This document shows, in pieces, positions 36,893 to 49,259 of a DNA stretch of 64,000 bases; position 1 is the first letter of the stretch; every line of letters starts with the position of its first letter. A model generated the notes under the pieces. That model was not told where the DNA came from and searched no databases. It saw nothing but the letters and a program-made list of their open reading frames with translations. The translations under genes were made by a program, and so were the position numbers. The stretch is taken from assembly GCF_947179515.1 (NCBI RefSeq), contig NC_067488.1, positions 37,803,342 to 37,867,341 of the forward strand, in the 5' to 3' direction. Origin of the DNA: Apodemus sylvaticus (taxonomy: Eukaryota > Chordata > Mammalia > Rodentia > Muridae).

Positions 36893-38825
36893 GAATTTGC
36901 AGTGGTGAGGTTGACTGCATGCAGCATGCCTGGCTCATCACACACACCTTTACATATCTCAATCCTTCAGATTTTTTTTTGAAGAAACCAAACTGAACAT
37001 TAAAACTATGAACACAAACTGTAACACAATATGAGACAGACATTGACAAAAGAGATACCAACTGAAATTGATACTCCAGACCAATAGATGCCCTGTTTCT
37101 TGAATGCTCCATAAAAAAGAAAAAGGGGGTGGTGGTAATGAAAAACCTAATAACAGAAATCAGTGACCCTGGAGAAAGTATAGCCAGGAAGCTTCCTCCA
37201 GGGCAGTCAGGACAGATGGACACATGAACGCTGGCAATGGGATTTGCATTGCAGGAGGCAGACTGGGCTCCACTGTGAGCACAGCAGAGAGGATGGAGAC
37301 ACGGGTGAGAGATTCCTAATGGGTAGAGTGGATCTGTCTGAACTGACTGTCACTTTGACAAGATGTCTGAAGAGCAGGCGGGAATAGCCATAGACCCCCT
37401 CAGCTGTGACTTTAGGGTTGCTAAGGAGATGTCAAAGTGGAGAGGTGCTGGCAAAGTGGCCAGGATGCAGAGATAAGGATGGGGCCCCTTGTCCCTGGCA
37501 AGGCAGAATCCTAATGAGCTTCCCACCAGTTGTGGCATAGTCTGTCAGTGAACTGCAAGAGACTGAGCTGTGAGGAATCCAGTGCGCAGTGATGGAGCAG
37601 CAGTGGTGCGACAGAGCCACTGCCAATGACTTCCTCCATTGCAGTGCTTAGCAAACATGACACCTCCATTGCATTGAAAATGATCCAAGAAATTCTGAGG
37701 CCCTATCTCAAAGTTCTTTAAATGAAACAAAGAGAAGAATTTTCTCCCCATAGTTACGAATGAAGTTGGAGCAGATCAAATGCATGACATTCTTGCCAAG
37801 TGTGGGTTACCATGTTAGCTGCTGTCATGCTTGTCATCTGATTTGCCCGTCTGTCCTAAATCATAGAGAAAAGGAAAAGCTGGGACCATTCATCCTACAT
37901 CCCTGTCCAGTTCAAGATCCCGGCCCAGTTCTGCATGCGAGTGCTATAAATATGAGGTGTGTGTGGATGGAGAGCGTTACAGTAAATGTAAGACTACATG
38001 AACAGTGCTCACAGGTGGAATCGTTACACATTTCTTCCATAAGTGCATGGAAACTCACTAGGGACAAAGGCAGCCTAGTGGTAATAAATCAATTGCCACT
38101 GTCAGTTCACTGTTTAATGTTCTTGAGAATACATGAGATTTATCACCGAGGCCTTGTAGAATAGCGGTAGAGTATGAAAACAGAGTCCACCAGGGAGATG
38201 TACGACATCATTTGGATTTAGCGCTGCCATCTGCTTAATAGTGCTGAGAAAGATTGCAGTAGTACTTATGATCAGCCATTCAGAGCAGTGACAGACGCGG
38301 TGCTGGGTGAGCACACCGGGGAGAAGCTCCTTACCACTGTGGGCTATGTGGTGGGCCGGCTGAGCAGGGCATGTGTTGGCTTCCAACCCCAACTTTAAAC
38401 CTTCACTGTACCATTTAAAGGTCTGCTTAGCAGAGCTTACTCTATCTTTCTGTATTTCATACAGACTTATAATGTGTTTATATTGATTTGTAAAGTTTTC
38501 TTAATAAGTTTTACATATATATGATCTTTTTAAAGCAAAGTTGATGTTTATTTGGTTTGTTGGGGATGCCATAAGTAATGCTGCAGGGCTTTTTAAAGAG
38601 GAGGGAGGAAGGGAGGGAGAGAGGGAGGGACTGAAAAAGGACATCATGTGTTCCCAGGACAAGCAGTGACATGAGCCCCTCAAGAGCCACCCGTGTACCT
38701 GTGTAGTCAGTCACTTTATGACTGAAAGAAAATGTTAACTTTTGAAATAAGTTTTGACTCTTTCAATTGAACATGAAGGTTTAGTAAAGAAGATAGTGCC
38801 TGTGAATTTGTGTAAGTCTACATTT
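36893..38825. other. Single-copy intron with a GGGA tract
   Basis: A purine run (GGGAGGAAGGGAGGGAGAGA) lies at 38602-38630. The rest shows no recognised repeat or gene. The longest ORF in this stretch (37760-38164) has no recognisable domain. Confidence 0.55.
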
Positions 38826-38900
38826 AATTCTAGCACTTCTACTCCCTTAGCTGTGTGAACTTGGCCAGGAAACAGACCTTCTTTGAGTCTTCTCACAAAC
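38826..38900 (+). repeat. MIR SINE fragment
   Basis: The sequence 'TTAGCTGTGTGAACTTGGCC', then 'AGGAAACAGACCTTCTTTGA' and 'GTCTTCTCA', corresponds to the MIR core 'AGCTGTGTGACCTTGGGCAAGT…CTCA'. Confidence 0.5.
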
Positions 38901-39837
38901 ATGTGGCTGTGTGTTTAAATGAACTAGCACCTGCAGTGCGTGTGGCAGAGCTCTGGTGAGTCACAGAAGCCACATGTGGTAGACAGAACACCCTGCTTGG
39001 GAGCTCCTCACCATTTCCTACAAGAGAAGCAAGCAGGGAATTTAAGCTATAGGAACCATTTTTCATATGTAGAACTTGTGACAGCCTTTCCTCTCGATAC
39101 AATACCAAGAAATAAGCAGTCTGAATGAATGATGCATGCCTTCGGAGTCCCAGAAGACATGGTGGAACACTGTCGTGAATTCAATTGCTACAGCTCTCAC
39201 GTCTGCCAGCAGGCCTGTGGTCAGTGCTTAGTGAGTTATAAAAAAAAGTCTGTCTGACTTTTTAAAAATGTATTGAAACCTCATTGATTAAGCAGTGTTT
39301 GATGCACTGTTTCTGTAATTCACTGGAATGGGATTTTCCTCCTAAGAAAGTTGTATTTGTAGGAATGCTTGGACTTTAGTGCCACAGTGAGCACTCCCCA
39401 TAGGAGCTCTGTGGGAGAGATGGGGGAAGGATTCTGAGCGCATCAAGGTAAAGAGGATTTGAGGAAGGATCTAGTTTCCCACTCTTTCCATTAAGATAGA
39501 GCGTGCTATGCTTACTTTCGGTGAGTAATGCAATCTGGGGTAAAGTTTCTTTGGGACATGTTGGTTTGGTGATGTAGGTGGAAGGGCAACACATTAAATA
39601 TTTGATATGAAATATTTTATATTTAATAGCTCACCACACAGCTTGTAGTTATTGTTCTACCCCAGTTATTGCCATTACTTACTTAATTTTTAAGTAAATG
39701 GGCTGTAGTTTTGTTTTTGACATTGCCTTTTGTTAGTGTACCACATATATGTTCTCAGCAGTGGAGAAGGCTCAGTGGAGCGGAAGTATGTATACACGGG
39801 AATCTGACACACCCTAGTGCCAAGCAGTTATTCGTGT

Positions 39838-39960
39838 TTCTTCCTTGAATCTCTATATCCTTATCTACAGAATGGGGAAAACCACTGCTAGCACTTACCT
39901 CATAGAGTAGTGTGGGGGCTCAGCAGAAGATTTATGATTAATCTGTGTGGTGTAAAACAG
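39838..39960 (+). repeat. MIR SINE relic
   Basis: The + strand shows 'CTTATCTACAGAATGGGGAA', 'AGCACTTACCTCATAGAGTA' and 'GATTTATGATTAATCTGTGT', the typical 3' half of MIR. Confidence 0.6.
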
Positions 39961-41680
39961 GAAGGCATGACACTCTTGTGCTCAATTATATGTAATTATA
40001 ATTATAGATATAGATATATGTCTTGCCTTCCTTCTGGCGTTTGTGGGTGTTGGCCTGTGCTTACTGCTGACTGGTGAGCTGCTCAGCCCACCTCCCTGGT
40101 CACCCTCCATACTCTTTCTCTGTATTATTTGGTGTGTGGTATACATTTAAAAGCAATAATGGTCTCTACATTGTACTACTTATTTCCTGTCCTGATGTTT
40201 GTTATTTGATATTCTGTAGAAGAACAGGAACTAATGAACGTCCAAAACAGTAGGATTAATTTCCAAGACTCCCTTGTCTTCCATAATCTGTCATTTAGAA
40301 GCCCTGCTGCACCTCAGGAACATGAATTTCTGCTGATTGTGAAGTTAAGATAGAGTCACTTGCTCCACTTGCAGTCTTCTCAAAATGATCAGCAAAAAGT
40401 ATTGGCGATGCTCTTAGGTATTGCTAAATTTAGAGACATAAGTTATATTGTTTATAGATATGTTCTATGGCCTGATAAGAATGTTCTACACATAGAAGAA
40501 AAAACTATGCATGTAAGCTTAGACCAAGTAGTAGAGATAAAATTGTCTCAGGAAAAGCTGAATCAAGAGTTTATTGATTAAAAATAATTGTTTTACCTGG
40601 CTTGGCTAGTGTGCCTGCCTGGATTTTAGTTGCTGGCCTACTCTTTGCTCACTACCTGGGCCAGCTGTGTAACCTGTGCTGTATGATTAGTACAGCAGTT
40701 ACCTGTTGGGACAGTTCCCTTGTGGAAACAGTGTAGCTTCAGGAAGAATTGTTCAGAAGCTCATTTACATCTTCAAATTAAAGCGTAATTTGACAGGAGG
40801 TTTCTTGGATTTGAAACCATCTAAGTCTGTGTCTGTTGGCACAATTTTCTTTATTGGGTACAGGAAGAAATGGCATGGAAAGTGTGAACACTCTGTTCTC
40901 CACCTGGTCTCATAGAATTCTGTGCCGAAATTAAAGAGCTTATGTCTGAGCAAACACCTCGTTCTTATCTTCCAGTCAGATCTTAGCACAGGTTAGCCGT
41001 CTGTAGGTTTGTTTTTGTTTTCTTTAACTTTACAGAACCTTTCCACAAACAGCTATGGCTGAAGGCTCCTCCTGCTGACTAGTAAGTACTGTACAAATGG
41101 GGTTTTGCACATATTGAAAGAACTTTGCACAATCTAGCACATAGTTATTTGCTAGGTAAATATTTGTTTCTCAGAAAATATAAATTTCTGCCATTTATCT
41201 AGCATCATCCATTCATTTGTTCATCGGGTTCCACAAGGTACTCACTCTACCTAAAATTGTCCTGGGTACTAAGGAAGAGCTGAGGATCAAAATGCCTAAC
41301 TCTCTCCACCCTTAACGCCGAAGTTCTGATGGTGACAGTTATAAATGAGTGAGGCATGTTCAGCTTTGTTGAGAAGACAGATTTAAGATTTGGAAGCAAT
41401 TTCAGAGCTTGTCTGAGTGAAGGGCATCTGTGAGAACAGTCGTCTGTGTGAGAAGAGTCGTCTGTACAAAAGACCAGGAATGCAGTGTTTCCTGGATTCT
41501 GCCATCCAAAGTGCTATGATTTTCTTGTTTGAACTCATGATTCGAAAATCTTCTCAATAAAAAGTGTTGCATTTCCCTTTGAGATATTTCTAAGTAATTT
41601 GGTATAAGAACTTTTAAAGACTATGCTACATTAGTTTTCTATCTAAACTTAATAGCAATAAAATTGGAATAACTTACACA
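39961..41680. other. Single-copy intron, nothing assigned
   Basis: There is an A/T-rich patch at 39985-40020. A 73-codon ORF at 40360-40581 has no recognisable domain or splice context. An 18-bp tandem pair (TGTGAGAACAGTCGTCTG and a one-mismatch copy) lies at 41429-41464. Confidence 0.55.
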
Positions 41681-41681
41681 T

Positions 41682-41802
41682 TTAAACCTTTGAAGTTAGT
41701 CAGGTGGCAGCAGCAGATGAGAACAGCCAAGTCTCCACAGGAAGTTCCAGTCCATCCATATCTACACACTGAGACCCTGTCTCAAAAGGACTTAAATAAA
41801 GC
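41682..41802 (+). repeat. Old B1-like fragment
   Basis: It begins 'TTAAACCTTTGAAGTTAG', continues 'AGGTGGCAGCAGCAGATGAG' and ends 'GAGACCCTGTCTCAAAA', which is a B1 3' end. The first part is shared with the fragment at 42623. Confidence 0.5.
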
Positions 41803-41811
41803 TAACCAAAG

Positions 41812-42032
41812 GCTATGGGGTTAGAGAGATGGCTTCATGTACTGCTCTTGAAGAAACCCAAGTTCATGAGGTCATGTTCAATCTCCAGCACCCATATTGG
41901 GTACCTCCTAACTGCTTATAAATTCACTTTCAAGGGATCCAATGCCCTTTTAGCATTTCCAAAGGCACCTAGACTCAATTGTAACCACACAGACACATAC
42001 ATAAACCCATAATTAAAATTTAAATTAAATTA
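41812..42032 (+). repeat. Old B3/B2-type SINE
   Basis: The tRNA-derived head ('ATGGGGTTAGAGAGATGGCT'), then 'CTGCTCTTGAAGAAACCC', 'CAATCTCCAGCACCCATATT' and an A/T-rich tail follow the B3/B2 order with many changes. Confidence 0.65.
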
Positions 42033-42622
42033 ACTGTGGAGTAATAGGAGAGTGTTGTTTGGACAACCAACACATCATCTGTGGCAGCAACTGTGTTGAG
42101 TAGATTAGTAGCTGTCAAAGGTGCACAGACTCTCGTCCCCCAGATTGGCAAGTATGTCACTTCACATTGCAGGTGGGACTGTGTATGTATGTTAATGTAA
42201 AAACTTGAGTTGAGCAAATATCTGGGGGTTTATCACAATCACAGAGTGGGAAAGAGAATGTGTATCGAAGTTGAATCAACAGCACTGGCTTTGAGGGTTG
42301 AAGAAGAGGCTACAAACAGATATTGCATGTCAGCTGCTTTGTTTGTAGTAGTCTCCTCTAGGAAACAAACAGAAATACAACTGTAGTACACCCGGACCAA
42401 AGAGTGCTCTTTGCAGCTGTAGCTGTTTCTAACTTTCCAGTTGCTTCTCATAAAACATTCAGCCACCAATTAAATTTGTAAGAAAAGGAAATATAATAAT
42501 CAAGAGATTGTTAGTTGCCAAGATTGATATAACTAATCAACAAATAAGGATATAAAAGAAAATAGCAAATCAAGATTAAAAGATATTGAATGATGCTATC
42601 AAACCCTTAGCCTAATACTCAC

Positions 42623-42674
42623 TTAAACCTTTGAAGTTAGGTGGCAGAGGCAGACAAATTGCCTCTTCATTCAC

Positions 42675-42721
<47 letters not shown>

Positions 42722-42723
42722 AT
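42623..42723 (+). repeat. B1-like fragment with (AAAT)n tail
   Basis: The same 18 bases as at 41682 (TTAAACCTTTGAAGTTAG) are followed by 'GTGGCAGAGGCAGACAAATT'. A pure AAAT repeat of about 13 units runs from about 42673 to 42723. Confidence 0.6.
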
Positions 42724-44354
42724 GTTATTCCCAAGTTCAGATAGAACTTCCATCAACACATAATATTCTGTGTAATAAAACAAGATTCATCAAGTTTTGT
42801 AAAAGAAAGAAATAAGGAAATGGGAAGAATCCAAAACAACTTCTGTCAGATAGGAAGAAAATGACAGCAGGGAGGACAGACATGTATCAAAGCAACACAA
42901 GACTTAAAGGAAGAGCTTCCAGTGCCCCCCTGCCCCCACCCCAAAGCTAAGGAACTGGAGTGGGGCAACATATGGCATTTGATGGTTAATGTCAGTCATG
43001 ATATTAAATGTCACAGTCCTGAACACCTTAACCCCCCTCATTACAGTCCTGAAAGTTTAAAGTTCTAAAAGTTAAAAATCCAGAAACCACAATTTCAACT
43101 AAAAGGGCTGCAGGGAAATGCTGGAAACGCCCATTTGGCTAAGAAATTCGTATCCTTTGTCTTGTTGCAGGCCAACCAGCCTCCCAGAGAATCAACCAAG
43201 CTTAGTGATCTGCTGGGCTCCAGGTTGTCTGGGGTTTCAGGGCACACTAAACAGTGAACAGCCTTGGCTACAGATGTGATGCCTTCCATTTCCCACTTAA
43301 TAACAAAGAATGGGCTTTTCTTTCTCCTCTTCCTCCCCCTCTTTCTTCTCTTCTTCCTCCTCTTCTCCTCCTCCTTTTTCTTTATTCTTTTCCTTTTTTC
43401 TTCTTCCGTTTTTGCCCTGGCTGTTGAGTAACACTTTTATAACTGCTCCAGTTCTCTAGTTTTTAGGGGTGTGAAGTTAACAAGTATTGGGAGTTACCAA
43501 GTATAATTCTGTTGGGTTCAAAGATTCTAGAACTGGTCCTCCTAGTTATGTATCCATGACTATAAAAACCAAAGGACTTTGTAAATATCATTTGAAGGTG
43601 GTGAAGCTAGCAGAAGGAAAAGGATTTCAGTTGAATCCCCAAACCACAATGAGAAATTTTCAATTAGGCAGGATTAGGGCCTTCTGAGAATGACTGTCAA
43701 GATAGTTCCAGTAACGTTTCTACCTATTGATTCTGGTATATTTGGTGGAGAGCCCAGATAGGTGGTTGGAATGGCTGCATGATGGGGCAGGATGAAGAAT
43801 TCTTTTTATATGTGAGTTCCTCATTTGTGTTCATATTTTTTCCAGCAGATGAAATCTGGGCCGTGTTACATTAAGAGGGGAAGGACTTCTAGGAAATGAC
43901 TCATCCCAGAAAGACAGAAAACACATGTTCTTTTCTCAAAGGCAGATCCAGGAACTTAGGATGAATGAAAACTGTTTGCCTGAAGAAGCTAGCACAGTTA
44001 CTGATTGATTAAAAAGTGTATTTACACAGAACAGAAAGACATGCCTAAGCATCACTAATGTGGTTGCTGGTGTATTTGTGATCTGCACATGAGCTTACAG
44101 GATGGACAGCTACATGTGATAGACCATGTAGCAGCATGGTACAGATTAGAAATTCTGATAAAGAATGTGATAGCAGCAAGAATATCAAAAGGAAACTCCA
44201 GTCAGGTGTCTTGCCAGCAATCCCATCAGGCTTTGAGAAAATTCAGTCTGATGTTATGCAGTTCTTTAGGAAGTGGAGGAGTCAGGACAGGTTTCTAGTT
44301 TATTTTCTGAGGCCACTGTACCAAACCTGACTCTGACATCAGAAAGAGGCATTA

Positions 44355-44387
<33 letters not shown>

Positions 44388-45065
44388 TGAACCCAAAATA
44401 GCTCTAGGTGGTAGTCACTTGTGCAACTTAAATATGCAGTCACTCGTACATGTAATCCTAAGTGTAGTAATGCATGAAGACAAAGGTTTGTCTCTGTAAG
44501 CAGATTAACCTCATTACCAAAAGGGTTGAATAAAATGAGACTTCTGTATTTCCCCACATTAAATGATCACGTGATCATTTCCATACATGGTGAAATCTAA
44601 TTGACAGAATTTGATGTACATTGACAATGCCACCTAGAATTGAGGACAAATAAGATTAAAAGGTAATTTCCACTGACTTGATAAAACTTGTTGCAAAAAA
44701 AATGGAAGTTATTTTTAAAAGCCAGCAAAGTGAAATACTACATGTGAAATCCATCCTCCTTTCCTGCCAAGTACAGTACAAATTATGCAAATTGTTCCCT
44801 GTGGTGCTGAGGACCTCCCAGTATGGCAAGGACAGGAGAAAGTAGACACACAGACTGGAACAGACCAGACTGGGAAGGATGGCCTAGCTGCGAAAGCCGT
44901 GCCTGACTGAAATTACTGAAAGATTTGTTGAAAGCTTACTGGAACTGACTACAGAATATACATATTGCATATGTCTGTGTATCAACAATTAATATCTTAG
45001 CACTTTAAAGAAACTACATTAGCAGCACCAAAAACTAAATACTTAGAAATGATTTTTAAACATAC
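42724..45065. other. Mostly single-copy intron with polypyrimidine and poly(A) tracts
   Basis: A polypyrimidine tract (CTCCTCTTCC-type units) covers about 43318-43406, and an A run of about 30 lies at 44356-44385. I could not assign the sequence upstream of the A run to a retroposed gene, and found no matching flank duplication. No gene is supported. Confidence 0.55.
44561..44580. promoter_or_regulatory. 20-bp perfect palindrome centred on CACGTG E-box
   Basis: AAATGATCACGTGATCATTT equals its own reverse complement. The core TCACGTGA is the preferred class of site for bHLH-ZIP factors of the USF and MITF/TFE type. Whether it is bound is unknown. Confidence 0.5.
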
Positions 45066-45287
45066 TTTTCATTTTGATTTTAATTTATGTGTATGGTCTT
45101 TTGCTTAGAGTTTATGTGTTTGTCTGTGTATCACATGAATACCCAGAAGCCATAGACGTGGGTGGTGGATCTCCTGGAACTGGAATTATAGATGGCGGTG
45201 AGCCACCATGTGGGTGTTAGGAATTGAACCTGGGACCTCTGGAAGAACAGCCAGTGCTTTTAACCTTTGGCTATCTTTTCAGGCCTA
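45066..45287 (-). repeat. B3/B2-type SINE (reverse)
   Basis: The reversed order is clear: 'GTGAGCCACCATGTGGGTGT', 'GGAATTGAACCTGGGACCTC', 'TGGAAGAACAGCCAGTGCTT' and 'CTATCTTTTCAGGCC'. The T-rich left end marks its A tail. Confidence 0.8.
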
Positions 45288-45625
45288 AACTTTAAAAAAA
45301 AAATTTTTTTTAATTTTCATTGAATGTATTCCGTGTATATGGTCTGGCTACTTAAGAACATTTTCATATATAAGTATAGGACATATCATACACGGAGCAT
45401 ATTCTTTTAATATGATATAAAATTAAGTATTTAAGTTAAATTGTGGTTATTTTAGTATATGTACAGTTTCTGAGTCACTGGAACATTTTTATTCCTCCAG
45501 TAATCTCCTTTATACCTATTTTTTGTATCTCTTTCATATCCTCAACCCAAGATACCCTTGTTTTACTCTTTTGTGTGTGTGTGTATGAGTGTGTGTATGT
45601 ATGTGTGTCTTGCCATCTCAACTTT

Positions 45626-48600
45626 ATTTTTTTTATTAGATATTCTCTTTATTTGCATTTTAAATGTTATCCCCTTGCCTCCTTTCCTTTCCGAAAACCC
45701 CCTATCCCTTCCCTCCTCTCCCTGCTCCCCACCCACCCACTCCCACTTCCCTGTCCTGGCATTCCCCTACACTAGGGCATTTGGTCCTTCACAGGACCGA
45801 GGGACTCTCGTCTCCAGGCTGTCTGACAAGGACATTCTCTGCTACATATACAACTGGAGCCATGGGTCCCTCCGTGTGCACTCTTTGGTTGGTGAGAGCT
45901 CTGGGGGTACTGGTTGGTTCATATTGTTGTTCCTCCTATGGGACTACAAACACCTTCAGCTCCTTGGGTCCTTGCTCTGGCTTCTCCACTAGGTACTATG
46001 TACTCAGTCCATTGGTTGGCTGTGACCCTCCACTTCTGTATTTGTCAGGCACTGGCAGAGCCTCTCAGGAGACAGCTATATCAGGCTCCTGTCAGCAAGC
46101 ACTTGTTGGCATCCACAATAGTGTCTGGGTTTGGTGACTATATGTGGGATGGATCCCCAGGTAGGGCAGTCTCTGGATGGATTTTCCTTCAGTGTCTGTT
46201 CCAAACCGTATCTCTTCCTGTGGGTATTTTGATTCCCCTTCTAAGAAGGACCAGAGTATCCACATGTTGGTCTTCCTTCTTCTTGAGGGTCATGTGGTCT
46301 GTGAATTGTATCTTGGGTATTCCATGCTTCTAGGCTAATATCCACTTATTGAGTGCATATCATGTGCTTTCTTTTGTGATTGGGTTACCTCACTCAGGAT
46401 GTTACTTTCTAGTTCCATCCATTTGCCTAAGAATTTCATGAATTTAGCATTTTTAATAGCTGAGTAGTACTGCTTTGTATAAATGTACCACATTTTCTGT
46501 ATCCATTCCTCTGTTGAGCGACATCTGTGTTCTTTTCAGCTTCTGGCTATTTTAAATAAGGCTGCTATGAACATAGTGGACCTTGTATCCTTATTACATG
46601 TTGGAGCATCTTTTGGGTGTATGCCCAGGAGTGGTATAGCTGGGTCCTCAGGTAGTACTGTGTCAAATTTTCTAAGGAACTGCCAAACTGATTTCCAGAG
46701 TAGTTGTACCAGCTTGCAATCTCACCAGCAATGGAGGAGTGTTCCTCTTTTTTCACATCCTCACCAGCATCTGCTGTCACCTGAGTTTTTGATCTTAGCC
46801 ATTTTGACTGATGTGAGGTAGAATCTCAAGGTTGTTTTGATTTGCATTTCCCCGACTACTAAGGATGTTGAACATTTCTTTAGGTGCTTCTCAGCCATTT
46901 AGTATTCATCAGTTGAGAATTCTTTGTTTAACTTTCTACCCTATTTTTTAAATAGACTCTCTGAAGTCTAACTTCTTGAGTTCTTTGTATATATTAGGTA
47001 TTACTCTCTGTTGGATGTAGGATTGGTAAAGATCTTTTCCCAATCTGTTGGTTGCTCTTTTTTCCTATTGACTGTGTCCTTTGCCTTACAGATGCTTTGC
47101 AATTTTATGAGGTCCCATTTGCCATTCTTGATCTTGGAGCATAAGCTATTGGTGTTCTGTTCAGGAAAATTTCCCCTGTGCCCATGTGCTCCAGGAATTT
47201 CACTACATTTTTTTCTATTAGTTGAAGAGTATCTGGTTTTATGTAGAGGTCCTTGATCCACTTGGACTTGAACTTTGTACAAAGAGATAAGTGGATCATT
47301 TGCATTCTTCTGTATACCAGTTGAACAAGCACCAATTGTTGAAAATACTGTCTTTTGTCCACTGGGTGGTTTTAGCTTCTTTGTCAAAGATCAAGTGACC
47401 ATAGGGTTCATTTCTGGGTCTTCAGTTCTATTCCATTGATCTACCTACCTGTCACTGTACCAATTCCATGTAGTTTTTATCACTATTGCTCTATAGTACA
47501 GCTTGAGGTCAGGCATATTGATTCTGCCAGATTTCTTTTATTGTTGAGAATAGTTTTTGCTATCCTGGGTTTTTTGTTATTCCAAATGAATTTGAGAATT
47601 GCTCAAACTCTAACAATAATTGAGTTGTAATTTTGATGGCAATTACATTGACTCTGTAGATTGCTCTCAGCAAGATGGCCATTTTTACTATCTTATTTCT
47701 ACCAATCCATGAGCATGGGAAATCTTTTCATCTTATGAGACTGTCTTATATTTTTTTTCTTCATAGACTTGAAGTTCTTGTCATACAGATCTTATACTTG
47801 CTTTATTAGAGTCAGACCAAGGTATTTTATATCATTTGTGACTAGCGTGAAGGGTGTTGTTTCTCCAATTTCTTTGTCAGCCTGTTTATCCTTTGAGTAG
47901 AGGAAGGCTACTGATTTGTTTGAGTTAATTTTATATCCAGCCACTTTGCTGAAGTTGCTTATCAGGTTTAGGAGTTCTCTGGTGGAATGTTTGGGATCAT
48001 TTAGTATTCTATCATATCATCTGCAAATAGTGATAGTTTGATGTCTTCCTTTCCAAATGTCACCTCCTTTTGTTGTCTAATTGATCTGGATGGGACTTTG
48101 AGTGCTACACTGAACCAGTAGGGAGAGAGTGGACAGCCTTGTCTAGTTCCTGATTTTAGTGGCATTGCTTCAAGTTTCTATTTAGTGTGATGATGGCTAC
48201 TGGTTTGTTGTATATTGCTTTTACTATGTTGAGGTATGGGCTTTAAATTCCTGATCTTTCCAAGACCTTTATCATGAAGGGGTGTTGGATTTTGTCAAAT
48301 GCTTCCTCAGCATTTGAATGATCATGTGGGGTTTTTTTCTTTGAGCTTGTTTATATAGTAGGATTACATTGATGGATTTCCATATGTTGTACCATCCCCA
48401 TGTCCCTGGGATGAAGCCTACTTGTTCATGATTGATGATCATTTTGATGTGTTCTTGGATTCCGTTTACGAGAATTTTATTGAGTATTTTTGCATTGATA
48501 TTCATAAGGGAAATTGGTCTGAAGTTTCCTTTTTTATTGGGTCTTTGTGTGGTTTTGGTGTTAGTGAAATTGTGGCTTCATAGAATGAATTGGGTAGTGT

Positions 48601-48710
48601 TCCTTCTGTTTCTATTTTGTGGAATAGTTTAAAGAGTATTGGTATTAGGTCAAAATTGAAGGTCTGATAAAATTCTGCACTAAACCCATCTGGTCCGGGG
48701 TTTTGTTTTG

Positions 48711-48741
<31 letters not shown>

Positions 48742-48948
48742 TGGTTGGGAGACTATTAAAGACTGCTTCTATTTTTTTAGGGGTTGTAGTACTTTTTAGA
48801 TTATCTGATCCTGTTTTAACTTTGGCACCTGGTTTCTGTCTAGAAAATTGTCCACTTTATCCAGATTTTCCAGTTTTCTTGAGTGTAGGCTTTTTCTGAT
48901 GATGTTTTAGATTTCTTCAGTTTCTATTATTATATTTCCCTTTCATTG
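45626..48948 (-). mobile_element. 5'-truncated L1, antisense
   Basis: The 3' end starts at a T run plus 'ATTAGATATTCTCTTTATTT'. The 3' UTR runs to about 46330, then ORF2 is read on the - strand to the RT region. Recognisable ORF2 pieces are KWDLIKLQSICKAKDTVN (near 47110), IFTNPTSN (near 47010) and MNINAKILNKILVNGIQEH (near 48490), all in broken frames. Homology stops near 48948 after 'TATTTCCCTTTCATT'. I found no convincing target-site duplication. A (GTTTT)n run of about eight units lies at 48701-48740. Confidence 0.88.
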
Positions 48949-49089
48949 TATGGTTTCTGTGATGGAAAGGATCCTCCTAGGTTTACTCTTATGTTTAACT
49001 CCTCTGGATGTTTCATACACAGATAACCACACCTGCTGTGTGACCTTATACATTCATTGCATACTTGTAAGATATCACTTTTTTCTTCT

Positions 49090-49240
49090 TCTGAGTAATA
49101 GGTCATATTATTGGTATACCACTGTTGGCTTGCTTACCCATCTAATAGTGGTTACCAGACTGTGCCATTGTGTGTTGTCATTGGATAATGCATGCCACTG
49201 TGAGCTTCTTTGCTCAAGCCTTTGTGTGGACTTGTTTGTA
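49090..49240 (-). repeat. Possible ancient L1 ORF2 3'-end relic
   Basis: The order 'TATTGGTATACCACTGTTGG', 'ACCCATCTAATAGTGG', 'ATAATGCATGCCACTGTGAG' and 'CCTTTGTGTGGACTTG' recalls the end of an old L1 ORF2 in reverse. It is very diverged. Confidence 0.3.
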
Positions 49241-49259
49241 GGTAACAGAGGCTTTGGAA

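Noticed and set aside
36646..37223. Poly-Gly, poly-Ala, poly-Val and Pro-rich ORFs on both strands, up to 162 codons
   Set aside because: They are translations of the GGT/GGC array with random flanks. No initiation or coding evidence.
40360..40581. 73-codon + strand ORF considered as a pseudogene fragment
   Set aside because: No family recognised, no flanking duplication or A tail, and no splice sites in frame.
44070..44385. Possible processed pseudogene ending in the 30-base A run
   Set aside because: I could not recognise the upstream sequence as any gene, and found no duplication matching the sequence after the A run. The A run alone is not enough.
45626..48948. Searched for target-site duplications around this L1
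   Set aside because: The flanks (about 45600-45625 and 48949-48975) show only weak GTATG-type similarity, not a credible duplication.
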